Below are positions 1-6,765 of a DNA stretch of 51,366 nt, piece after piece. Positions within the stretch are counted from its first letter, which is position 1, and each line of letters begins with the position of its first letter. The translations under genes were made by a program, and so were the position numbers. The stretch lies in assembly GCA_027014155.1 (NCBI GenBank), contig JALWEG010000010.1, forward strand, positions 1-51,366. Direction: 5' to 3'. The notes beneath the pieces were generated by a model. The model had not been told where the DNA came from, did not search any database, and saw only the letters and a program-made list of their open reading frames with translations. The stretch comes from Aquificaceae bacterium (GTDB taxonomy: Bacteria > Aquificota > Aquificia > Aquificales > Aquificaceae).

Positions 1-208
1 CGCCGTACTTCCTCATCATGTCCAAGTGTCCGAAGGCGTGTCCCGTCTCACCCTCGGCGGTCTCCCTGAAGATGTTGGCTATGTCGGGATAGCCCTGTAT
101 GTCCGCCTCTCTGGCAAAGTAGAGATACCTCCTGTTAGCCTGAGACTCTCCGGCAAAAGCGCCCTTGAGGTTCTCCAAAGTCTTGGTTCCGCTTAGGCTC
201 TTGCTCAT
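1..208 (-). CDS. Rubrerythrin, N-terminal part (runs off the window)
   Basis: The visible 69 codons begin MSKSLSGTKTLENLKGAFAG and continue with GESQANRRYLYFA, the typical first helix of rubrerythrin with its di-iron ligand Glu in the AGESQANRRY motif; a second ligand region, ETAEGETGHAFGHL, follows. Rubrerythrins reduce hydrogen peroxide in the cytoplasm using a di-iron centre and usually a rubredoxin-like C-terminal domain, which would lie outside this window. The start at 208 is well fixed by a strong GAGGAGGT ribosome site about 7 nt upstream. The gene has its own promoter (243-270) after the upstream Trbp111 gene. The C-terminus cannot be checked, so a shorter ferritin-like relative without the rubredoxin domain remains possible. 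Confidence 0.88.
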   Translation of the reverse strand, partial: MSKSLSGTKTLENLKGAFAGESQANRRYLYFAREADIQGYPDIANIFRETAEGETGHAFGHLDMMRKYG

Positions 209-242
209 GGTGCCTACCTCCTCTATGGAATTTTAATAATTT

Positions 243-270
243 ATTATATGAAAATTTTTTGCAATTGCAA
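243..270 (-). promoter_or_regulatory. Promoter of the rubrerythrin gene with palindrome over -35
   Basis: On the minus strand TTGCAA (270-265), 16 nt, and TATAAT (248-243) form a near-consensus sigma-70 promoter about 35 nt before the rubrerythrin start. The -35 is one half of the perfect 12-bp palindrome TTGCAATTGCAA (259-270), which could be an operator, for example for a peroxide-responsive regulator; that role is inference. Confidence 0.6.
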
Positions 271-276
271 GCTCAA

Positions 277-612
277 TCAGCTCGCACGCACTCCCTCTTT
301 TACCTCCCTGTCCGGCACCACCAAAGAGAGATTTTCCCCGTCCGACAGAGCTAAAATCATTCCTTGAGACTCAACTCCGAAAATCTTTCTGGGTTTGAGG
401 TTCGCTACCATCAGTATCTTCTTGCCTTCCAGTTCCTCGGGTTGGTAAAACTGAGCTATACCGGCCATAACGGTCCTCTCCTCGTCCCCCAAAGAGAGTC
501 TGAGCTTTAAGAGCTTCTGTGAACCCTCTACTCTCTCGGCCGACAGAACCTTGGCCAGACGCAACTCCACCTTCAGAAAGTCCTCTATGGTTATCTCCCT
601 GCTTTCCTCCAT
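277..612 (-). CDS. Trbp111-type tRNA-binding protein / MetRS beta subunit
   Basis: This 111-residue protein is a single OB-fold tRNA-binding domain, of the kind fused to the C-terminus of many methionyl-tRNA synthetases and also found as CsaA. Visible family blocks are DFLKVELRLAKVLSAERVEG near residues 11-30, KLLKLRLSLGDEERTVMAGI, and NLKPRKIFGVESQGMILA near the C-terminus. The length equals that of Aquifex aeolicus Trbp111, a dimeric protein that binds the tRNA elbow and acts as, or with, the MetRS beta subunit. It lies 9 bp after the ankyrin gene. A TATAAT box (628-623) overlaps the upstream stop and sits 10 nt before the ATG, and there is no clear ribosome site, so it may be transcribed separately as a near-leaderless mRNA. 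Confidence 0.9.
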   Translation of the reverse strand: MEESREITIEDFLKVELRLAKVLSAERVEGSQKLLKLRLSLGDEERTVMAGIAQFYQPEELEGKKILMVANLKPRKIFGVESQGMILALSDGENLSLVVPDREVKEGVRAS

Positions 613-623
613 ATCAAGAAATA

Positions 624-1580
624 TTATAAACCCTTAAGCAAGGCAACGACCCCGCTGTTTCCCTGTATTATCGCTACGTTCAGAGGTGTGGAGCCGGCGG
701 GTATATTCTTCCAGTCCTTGGTGGTCTTTATGTCCCTTTTGGCTCCGTTCTCTATGAGAATCTTGGCCGCATCTGCGTTCCCCACGTAGGCCGCCACGTG
801 CAGAGGTGTCCAACCCCACCCGTTCTTTATGTCCACGTAGGCTCCTTCCTCTATTAGCAGCTTCAGTATGGAAATCTTTCCCTTCATAACGGCCATGTGC
901 AGGGGTGTCCAGCCCTCAAAATCCTTAACGTTTATGTCCGCTCCGCTATCCAGCAGGAGCTTGACTATGTCCCCGTAGCCGTTGACCGCGGCCACGTGCA
1001 GAGGGGTCGTTCCCTTGTTGCTCACGGAGTTGGGGTCTGCTCCCGCCTCTATGAGGAGCTTGGCTACCTCTCTCTTGCCCTCAAATAGCGCCAAGTGCAG
1101 GGGTGTCCAGCCCGTTGATATGGTCTTGGCGTTCAGGTCTGCCCCGGCGTCTATTAGCATCTTTACCACTTCCAAATGGCCCCAGTAAGAGGCAACGTGC
1201 AGGGGAGTGTCCCCGTTTTTGCTCTTGGCATTGACGTCCGCCCCCCACTTTATCAGAGTCTTCACCGCCTCCGGATTTCCACCGGCGCAGGCTAAGTGCA
1301 GAGGCGTAAGACCGCTCTCGCTTTTGGCGTTGACCTCGGCACCGGCTTCCAAGAGCAACTTAAGTATCCTGAGGTTCCCCTTATAGGCGGCCGTATGCAG
1401 AGGGGTGGCTCCGTTCTCGGCTCTGATGTTGGGGTTCGCCCCTTTGTCTAAGAAGGTCTTGACGAGAGCAGAGCTATCGTTCTTCACGGCCTCAAACAGC
1501 AGAGCGTCAACATTTCTGTGCTCTTTGGCCGCAGATAACCCTACCAAGATTAAAGTAAGGATTAGAAGTCTTCCAATCAT
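624..1580 (-). CDS. Secreted ankyrin-repeat protein
   Basis: The 318-residue protein opens with a signal peptide (MIGRLLILTLILVGLSAAKE, cleavage probably near residue 18). The rest is an ankyrin solenoid: one divergent N-terminal repeat (FEAVKNDSSALVKTFLDKGA) followed by eight repeats marked by TPLH or TPLN and the LL..GA.VN turn, each about 33 residues. Repeats 4 and 8 carry short insertions. No catalytic domain is present, so it is most likely a periplasmic protein-binding scaffold; its partner is unknown. In several Gram-negative bacteria periplasmic ankyrin proteins accompany catalase or other stress enzymes, and rubrerythrin is two genes away, but that link is weak. The ATG overlaps the GNAT stop by 4 bp (ATGA), indicating translational coupling. 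Confidence 0.85.
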   Translation of the reverse strand: MIGRLLILTLILVGLSAAKEHRNVDALLFEAVKNDSSALVKTFLDKGANPNIRAENGATPLHTAAYKGNLRILKLLLEAGAEVNAKSESGLTPLHLACAGGNPEAVKTLIKWGADVNAKSKNGDTPLHVASYWGHLEVVKMLIDAGADLNAKTISTGWTPLHLALFEGKREVAKLLIEAGADPNSVSNKGTTPLHVAAVNGYGDIVKLLLDSGADINVKDFEGWTPLHMAVMKGKISILKLLIEEGAYVDIKNGWGWTPLHVAAYVGNADAAKILIENGAKRDIKTTKDWKNIPAGSTPLNVAIIQGNSGVVALLKGL

Positions 1581-2050
1581 AGCTCTTTGGTCATCCTCAC
1601 CCAGTAATTGTATCTTCCCTCCTCCTTAAAGCCAAGCCTCTCGTAGAACCTTCTGGCCACGAGGTTCTCGTCCCCCACCCACAGCTCTGCCTTCTTCAAT
1701 CCCTTGCCCCTGAAGTATTCAAGTATCCTTTCCATTAGGGCGCTCCCTATACCCCTGTTTCTGTAGTCTTTATGAACCACAAGCTCGTGCACCGCACCTA
1801 CCCTGTCTCTCTCCCTCTTACTGAACCAGTTGGCATCTCCGGCTATGAAGCCCACGAGCTTGTCCCCCTCAAAGGCGAGCAGTATTCCCTCCCTATCCCT
1901 ATTTTTCAACCAATTTATGTAAGATTTGGTGTCCTCCTCACCCTTATAGGCGTAAACCTCCAAACCTTCATAGGCCTCAAGGTAGAGCTTAACCATATCC
2001 TCTATGTATCTGTCCTCAAAGCTCCTGAAGCTGATGGTGCCGGCTTGCAT
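1577..2050 (-). CDS. GNAT family N-acetyltransferase
   Basis: The product (157 residues from the ATG at 2050) has the GCN5-type fold: VHELVVHKDYRNRGIGSALM carries the V and R/Q-x-x-G-x-G/A acetyl-CoA pyrophosphate loop (RNRGIGSAL), followed by KKAELWVGDENLVARRFYE and RLGFKEEGRYNYWVRM, the usual C-terminal strand pair. Substrate cannot be told from sequence; RimI-like protein or small-molecule acetylation are both possible. An upstream in-frame ATG exists, but the start at 2050 is chosen because it forms a TGATG junction with the stop of the HerA gene, leaving normal coupling. It is part of the pncB-herA-GNAT-ankyrin operon. Confidence 0.85.
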   Translation of the reverse strand: MQAGTISFRSFEDRYIEDMVKLYLEAYEGLEVYAYKGEEDTKSYINWLKNRDREGILLAFEGDKLVGFIAGDANWFSKRERDRVGAVHELVVHKDYRNRGIGSALMERILEYFRGKGLKKAELWVGDENLVARRFYERLGFKEEGRYNYWVRMTKEL

Positions 2051-3993
2051 CACTCTATCTCCGCCATCAGGGGGAAAGGAACACCCGTGCCGCTCAGAAG
2101 ACATACGCCCGTCCGAAGCGAAGGTAGCAGGCCGAGAGTCTCATCTTCGGAGAACTCCACGTAAGAGGATATCGCGTCAAGGTCTGCCCTGTTCATGGTC
2201 TTGAACATGGCTTGGGTATTCATCTGGGATAGAACGTACTTGCTTACCTGAGCTGGCCTCTGGGTTATGGTAATCAGTCCCAAGTTGAACTTTCTACCCT
2301 CGGCAGCTATCTTCCTGGCCATAACCAGCGCCAGGTTGTCCCTGCCCGCGGATACGTCCCCATAGCTGACCTCCGGTGCGAAGTTGTGGGCCTCCTCAAG
2401 GAGCAAAGCCCGTCTCAGTCCGTCTGACTTGCTTCTATTGAATACCTCCTGCATTATCAAGCCCGCCAAGTTAACGCGGGAGGCAGCATCGTTGAGCGCT
2501 TTGAAGTCAAAAATTACCACCTTCTCTTCGCCTTCAAGGGCATCTCTTAGGGATTTCATCACCGAGGGCTGGTTGGTCAGAGGCTCGGAACCGAATACCT
2601 CCTCTAAGGTCTCCGTTAGCTCTTGTATGTCCACTCCTCTCAGTTGGCTCAATACCTCAAGGAGGTTGAATTCCCCAAAGGCGGACAGGTTCAAGGAAGG
2701 TTTTATAAGCTTACTCAGGAGGCTTACGTTCTGCTTAGCATCGCTTGAGTTGCCGCTGACCGCGGTGGAAAAGCCGTTGGCCTTGATTAGCTCCGCAAGC
2801 TCTGAGCCCCTTACAGGAAACAGGGTATCGGGCAGAGCGACGTGCCTTATGGCGTCCGGGCTCACACCCTTGGAAATCAAGTCTTTAAGGTACTCCCCGT
2901 GGGGGTCAAGGATTATAATCGTGAGATTTTCCAAACCCGTTAGCTTTTCCACCAGCCTACCCGCAAAGTAGCTCTTACCGGAACCGGTGGCTCCCAAAAT
3001 AAGCATGTGCTTCTTCAGCACTTGGGTCGCGTCTATGAAGGCTCCTGCACCCGAACCCCTAACCGTGCCGACCCTTAAAGGTTCCCCCATACCTCCTCCG
3101 GAAGATGTTTTCTTAAGCAGAGCTCCGAGGGACTCTTCGGATACCCTATAGACCATAGAGCCTACGGGGAAAGGGGATTCTGGAATATCAAGCCTGTCCT
3201 CCCTGAGCAGGCCTACCACCTTGGCCGTGGCAAGCTTTACACCACCCCTGCTCTTGTTGGTGTAGGCAAAAAGGGCGGACTTTATCCACTCGGCACTCCT
3301 ATCACCGCCGGAGAATATCTTCCTGAAGTCCTCCACCGGAGCAAAGATCCCGGATTCCGGAGCGGTAAAGGGGTTTGCAAAGAAGCCCATGTCGTAGAAG
3401 TAGATGCTGGTAATCTTGGCCAGAACCTTATCACCCCCTCTCAGCCTGACCTCAACGTAGGACTGTTCGGGCACATCTTCCAGAAGCAGGAACTCAAAGC
3501 TCAGGGTCTTTACCGGATTTACCACAAAGCCCAGTATCTCGGGATCAAGCTTCTGGGAAAGTTCCTTGATTTTCTCAAAGTAGGCCTCCAGCTCCCTTAT
3601 CTGGCCCTCGTCGTCGGTAAGGTCGTAGAACACGCCCGCCTCAATGTTGCCCTTGGAGAGGTCAGAGAGGCCCGGTTCTGTGAAATTTGCGGAACCTACC
3701 ACCGCCTTTGAAGAGTCGGCCACTATGAACTTGGCATGGAGCCTGTCGCTCAGATATACGCTTCCGCCCACCTCCTTTATCTTTCTAAACACTCTGTCGT
3801 CGGTTATGATGAGGTCTTGAAGCTCGGAAGCCCTCAGAATCACCTCAAGCTTGACCTCCCGTCCTTTCAGCTCAAGCAGCTCCTCTATAGTCCGTCCTTT
3901 GAGCCATGCTGAGGCCAGCTTTATCTCCCTCTCGGCACCCTTTACGATTTCCTCTATCTTTGCGTATATCTCGTCGCTGGTTAAAGCCTTCAT
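2050..3993 (-). CDS. PLD-like nuclease domain fused to HerA-type ATPase
   Basis: This 647-residue protein joins two modules. Residues 1-170 form a phospholipase-D-like domain with one H-x-K-x4-D motif (H86, K88, D93) and the downstream GSANF. A beta-barrel-like section follows, then a HerA/FtsK-family P-loop ATPase: Walker A GATGSGKS near residue 340, DPHGEY shortly after, and Walker B LLLEEAHNF near 530, ending with an ITQRPA sensor-type motif. HerA proteins are hexameric DNA-translocating ATPases that work with nucleases such as NurA; association with PLD-family nucleases is known for the superfamily. Here the nuclease is in cis, so the protein could be a self-contained DNA-processing or phage-defence machine. 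It follows pncB by 5 bp, with no nurA nearby. A single HKD motif means a dimer would be needed for PLD catalysis. Confidence 0.85.
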   Translation of the reverse strand: MKALTSDEIYAKIEEIVKGAEREIKLASAWLKGRTIEELLELKGREVKLEVILRASELQDLIITDDRVFRKIKEVGGSVYLSDRLHAKFIVADSSKAVVGSANFTEPGLSDLSKGNIEAGVFYDLTDDEGQIRELEAYFEKIKELSQKLDPEILGFVVNPVKTLSFEFLLLEDVPEQSYVEVRLRGGDKVLAKITSIYFYDMGFFANPFTAPESGIFAPVEDFRKIFSGGDRSAEWIKSALFAYTNKSRGGVKLATAKVVGLLREDRLDIPESPFPVGSMVYRVSEESLGALLKKTSSGGGMGEPLRVGTVRGSGAGAFIDATQVLKKHMLILGATGSGKSYFAGRLVEKLTGLENLTIIILDPHGEYLKDLISKGVSPDAIRHVALPDTLFPVRGSELAELIKANGFSTAVSGNSSDAKQNVSLLSKLIKPSLNLSAFGEFNLLEVLSQLRGVDIQELTETLEEVFGSEPLTNQPSVMKSLRDALEGEEKVVIFDFKALNDAASRVNLAGLIMQEVFNRSKSDGLRRALLLEEAHNFAPEVSYGDVSAGRDNLALVMARKIAAEGRKFNLGLITITQRPAQVSKYVLSQMNTQAMFKTMNRADLDAISSYVEFSEDETLGLLPSLRTGVCLLSGTGVPFPLMAEIE

Positions 3994-3998
3994 CTTCC

Positions 3999-5267
3999 TT
4001 ACCTCACGAGCACCCTATACTCCCTCCCGTCGGTTATGGATTTTAACCCTTCGGGTAGGTCTTCCAACTCCCGCCGCAGGGTTTCCCTTATCCGCTCCAG
4101 CGAGGGCAGGCTCTTGAGCCGCTTCCCCTTCTCAACCACAAGCTCTATAAGTCCCTCCCGTACCTCTCCATAGGGAACCACCTCATCGTAATCCATCTTT
4201 GCGTCCTTGTAATGTCTGATTATCTGCCTCTTATAGGGAAAGGTTTCCTTGCCGGGACTCTTCTTTACCTTGGGTTTACCCTCATACTCCACCAGCTTGT
4301 AAGCCATGTCCAAATAGGGAGCGTCGGAGGAGGTTATGAACTTGGTCCCTACGCCGAAGGCGTCAATGGGTGCACCTCTGCCGAGCCAGTCCCGAATCCT
4401 CTCCTCCTCTACACCTCCGCTGACGAAGATTTTCGTTTCCTTAAGCCCTCCTTCGTCCAAGATTTCCCTCACCCTCTTGGAGAGTTCCACCATGTCTCCG
4501 CTATCAAGCCTCACACCTACGGCTTTTATTCCCTTCTTAGCTAACTCCACCACCTTTCGGGCGGCCTCTATGGTGTCGTAGGTATCCAGCAGGAACACCG
4601 TTCTGTCCGGAAAGCTCTCGGCAAAGGCTTCAAAGGCTTCCTCTTCGCTACCGAAGACCATTATGAAGGAGTGGGCCATGGTTCCCAAAACGGGCAGTCC
4701 GAACCGGCGTCCCGCCTCAAGGTTTGAGGTTCCCCCAAAGCCGGCCACGTAAGAGGCTCTCGCCGCATAGAGTCCCGCCTCAAGTCCGTGAGCGCGTCTA
4801 AACCCAAAGTCTATTAAGACTCTATCCCCTGCGGCTATGACACTTCTGACCGCCTTGGAAGCGACGACCACCTGAAGGTGCATCGTGTTTATAACTAAGG
4901 TCTCTAAAAGCTGCACCTGAGGGAGTTCCCCCTCTATCTGAATCAGAGGTTCGTTCTGGAAGAAGACCCTGCCCTCGGGCAGAGCGTATATGTTGCCGCT
5001 GAACTTGTAGCTCCTCAAATAATCCAAAAAATCCTCCGAAAAGAGCCTCAGTCCCCTGAGATACTCTATCTCCTCCTCAGAAAACCTGAAGCGCTCTATC
5101 CTCTCTAAGAGGGTTTCCAGTCCGCAGGATACGAGAAAGTTCCTGTTGGGTGGCAGCTTTCTAACGAACAGGCTGAAGACGGCCCTGCCCCTCTTGCCGT
5201 GCTCCAAGTAGCTCTGAGCCATCGTCAGCTCGTAGAGGTCTGTATTCAGGCCGAGGGACTTTTCCAT
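3999..5267 (-). CDS. pncB: Nicotinate phosphoribosyltransferase
   Basis: The 422-residue product starts MEKSLGLNTDLYELTMAQSY, the signature N-terminus of bacterial NAPRTase, and keeps FSLFVRKLPPNRNFLVSCGL, FGFRRAHG, GTMAHSF and VGVRLDSGDMVELSK, which together build the phosphoribosyl and nicotinate site. It converts nicotinate and PRPP to nicotinate mononucleotide in the cytoplasm (Preiss-Handler NAD salvage). It is the first gene of the minus-strand operon that continues with the PLD-HerA protein. There is no Shine-Dalgarno sequence; a TAAAAT box (5281-5276) stands 8 nt before the ATG, one of several near-leaderless starts in this window. Confidence 0.94.
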   Translation of the reverse strand: MEKSLGLNTDLYELTMAQSYLEHGKRGRAVFSLFVRKLPPNRNFLVSCGLETLLERIERFRFSEEEIEYLRGLRLFSEDFLDYLRSYKFSGNIYALPEGRVFFQNEPLIQIEGELPQVQLLETLVINTMHLQVVVASKAVRSVIAAGDRVLIDFGFRRAHGLEAGLYAARASYVAGFGGTSNLEAGRRFGLPVLGTMAHSFIMVFGSEEEAFEAFAESFPDRTVFLLDTYDTIEAARKVVELAKKGIKAVGVRLDSGDMVELSKRVREILDEGGLKETKIFVSGGVEEERIRDWLGRGAPIDAFGVGTKFITSSDAPYLDMAYKLVEYEGKPKVKKSPGKETFPYKRQIIRHYKDAKMDYDEVVPYGEVREGLIELVVEKGKRLKSLPSLERIRETLRRELEDLPEGLKSITDGREYRVLVR

Positions 5268-5282
5268 AGAAGGAAATTTTAA

Positions 5283-5498
5283 CTAAACCGTTCCATCTAT
5301 CCATATCCACAATCGTGAAAATCTGTCCAAGTGAGCAATCTCTATCAGTCTCATAGCAGATACTTCTACCACGTTGCTGTATGCCTTTAGCTTGCTAAAA
5401 CGAATGACAGAAAGCAGGCTCCTCCAATTGGCAAGCCACTGACGGAACGGAACTCTGGCAGGATTATCCCTTGAGCCTTGCTCATTCGCACCTGAAGC
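5283..5498 (-). other. Unassigned open frame, possible gene relic
   Basis: The stretch between pncB and the CRISPR array is open for 71 codons on the minus strand, without a good start codon, and encodes a W- and R-rich sequence (for example RQWLANWRSLLSVIRFSKLK, then RLWIWIDGTV and a stop). I do not recognise it. It begins at the degenerate last CRISPR repeat, so the array may have grown into, or beside, the tail of an older gene such as a transposase. It may equally be a chance frame. Confidence 0.25.
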
Positions 5499-5499
5499 T

Positions 5500-5992
5500 C
5501 AACCTATCCCTTTCTTTCCAGGGATAACTTCAACAGTATATGCTCTCTTTTGGGTACCATGAAATATCCCAGTCGCAATCCCTTTCTTTGCAGGGATAAC
5601 TGTAACAATTTGGCAGGTCGAAAGACCTGCCGAGGATATTTTAGTTGTAGTGTCGCAATCCCTTTCTTTCCAAGGATAACTGCAACTTTGTCTATATATG
5701 CAGAATCAAGCCCTTGCTCTTTGACAAAAACGTCGCAATCCCTTTCTTTGCAGGGATAACTGCAAACTACGGTGGTGGTTGAGGGAAAACTCAGCCAGAT
5801 TCCGCCCCGTCGCAATCCCTTTCTTTGCAGGGATAACTGCAACTAAACTCTCAAAACGTATATGGCTTACGAAGAAATTGTCGCAATCCCTTTCTTTGCA
5901 GGGATAACTGCAACTCGACATAATAAGTTTACCTGCGGACTGGCTGGAAAAAACCGAGTCGCAATCCCTTTCTTTGCAGGGATAACTGCAAC
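5500..5992 (-). CRISPR. CRISPR array, seven repeats and six spacers, no cas genes
   Basis: A 35-bp repeat recurs at 5500, 5572, 5652, 5732, 5809, 5880 and 5958. In crRNA sense (minus strand) it begins GTTGCAGTTATCCC and ends GGGATTGCGAC; ATCCCT and AGGGAT form a 6-bp hairpin stem around an 8-nt loop. Spacers are 37, 45, 45, 42, 36 and 43 bp. The 5500 copy is degenerate (first six bases and one near the end differ), the 5652 copy has two changes and the 5572 and 5732 copies one each, while the three right-hand copies are identical. Decay at the left end points to a leader on the right and minus-strand transcription. No cas gene occurs in the window, so effector proteins must act in trans. Confidence 0.95.
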
Positions 5993-6060
5993 CCTTCTTC
6001 TGAGCATATTGAGGCACAAGGGTTTTAGAAGGCGGGAAGGCGATTTTTTACCATAAAGTT
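5993..6060 (-). promoter_or_regulatory. Presumed CRISPR leader
   Basis: The sequence next to the intact end of the array contains runs such as TTTATGGTAAAAAATCG on the minus strand and no open frame of note. Its position next to the identical repeats makes it the likely leader. The exact promoter for the pre-crRNA is not clear; it could be here or be the strong promoter at 6185-6211. Confidence 0.5.
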
Positions 6061-6180
6061 CAGATTTTAACGCTTTATGAGCGAGTTCCTTCCCGAGTGC
6101 ATGGCTCTAAGCTCAGAGCCGTTTTTAGCCTTATTCAGTTGCCAAGGTAGCTGGGCACTCCTGCGTCGCCCCTTACTGGC
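6060..6180 (-). ncRNA. Candidate structured small RNA beside the CRISPR leader
   Basis: On the minus strand a near-consensus promoter (6185-6211) precedes about 115 nt that lack a convincing reading frame but contain nested complementary segments: GACGC (6167-6163) with GCGTT (6073-6069), GAGTGC (6160-6155) with GCACTC (6100-6095), CCTT (6147-6144) with AAGG (6132-6129), and GGCTCT (6120-6115) with AGAGCC (6108-6103). This gives a two-hairpin multiloop closed by two stems. I could not match it to tmRNA, 6S, SRP RNA, RNase P RNA or a known riboswitch. It could be a stand-alone small RNA or a structured part of the CRISPR leader transcript. Confidence 0.4.
6103..6126 (+). terminator. Terminator-like hairpin, plus strand
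   Basis: GGCTCT, a six-base loop and AGAGCC are followed by GTTTTT on the plus strand, which has the form of an intrinsic terminator. It could stop antisense transcription across the array. The same hairpin is part of the candidate RNA on the other strand, so the terminator reading is not certain. Confidence 0.4.
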
Positions 6181-6184
6181 TCTT

Positions 6185-6211
6185 ATTATACACACATTTC
6201 CCGAAATTCAA
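6185..6211 (-). promoter_or_regulatory. Promoter toward the candidate RNA and CRISPR array
   Basis: On the minus strand TTGAAT (6211-6206) is followed after 15 nt by a perfect TATAAT (6190-6185). Transcription would begin near 6178 and read into the structured segment and then the array. Confidence 0.55.
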
Positions 6212-6236
6212 ATTATGATATTCCTCAGGGTAAAAT

Positions 6237-6265
6237 TTGAGAAACCTACAGGCTTACTGTAAAGT
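6237..6265 (+). promoter_or_regulatory. Promoter for the secreted protein and sppA
   Basis: TTGAGA (6237-6242), 17 nt and TAAAGT (6260-6265) precede the gene at 6299. The predicted start of transcription near 6272 leaves a leader holding the ribosome site GAGGTAGGG (6280-6288). Confidence 0.5.
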
Positions 6266-6298
6266 TTTAAGGAAAGAGCGAGGTAGGGAAATATACCG

Positions 6299-6754
6299 GT
6301 GTCTGTAAGGGTTTTCTTCTTTGCTTTTCTTGCGGTGGGTCTGGCGTTGATGACCGCGGACGAGCTTTATAAAAGGCTGAACAAGGATAAATTCCTGCGC
6401 ATGGATATAACTATAAGCCTGAACGGCTACACAACGGGAAGTGTGAAGGACGAGGAAGAGATAAACCGGATAAGGGAGCTATTCCGTTCCTTTGCCACTC
6501 CTTCAAACGCCGTGTGGTTCGGGGTTCCGGATACCTCCTCCTGTCCGGTAAGCGTATGGGACAACTGGGAGGAGAGCTTTTATTGGCTGTGCAGGGGTAG
6601 GAGGGGGGAGTGGTATGTAGGTATTCCGGGAAGCTATAGAGGTGGAGACACTACGAACTACTATCGGCTGGAGGAAAAACAAGCCGTAGAGATAATTGAA
6701 CGACTAAAAGGGTTGATAAACCAGGGGCTTGATTTGAACGGGAGCCTGGAGTAA
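6299..6754 (+). CDS. Small secreted protein of unknown function
   Basis: The 151-residue product begins with a hydrophobic signal peptide (about residues 1-20, ending near LALMTADEL) and then a soluble domain of some 130 residues rich in W, G and R, including FGVPDTSSCPVSVWDNWEES and YWLCRGRRGEWYVG. The two cysteines could form a disulfide in the periplasm. I do not recognise the family. A GTG start is chosen because it follows the ribosome site GAGGTAGGG with 10 nt spacing and gives a complete signal peptide. The gene is 11 bp upstream of sppA and probably shares its transcript, but nothing in the sequence shows a functional link. Confidence 0.75.
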   Translation: MSVRVFFFAFLAVGLALMTADELYKRLNKDKFLRMDITISLNGYTTGSVKDEEEINRIRELFRSFATPSNAVWFGVPDTSSCPVSVWDNWEESFYWLCRGRRGEWYVGIPGSYRGGDTTNYYRLEEKQAVEIIERLKGLINQGLDLNGSLE

Positions 6755-6765
6755 ATTGCTCAGAT

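Noticed and set aside
5504-6056. Several short frames across the CRISPR repeats
   Set aside because: They repeat the same peptide in each repeat unit and are translations of the array.
6077-6262. A 61-codon plus-strand frame near the CRISPR leader
   Set aside because: It has no ribosome site, covers the hairpin and the promoter of the opposite strand, and looks like a chance frame.
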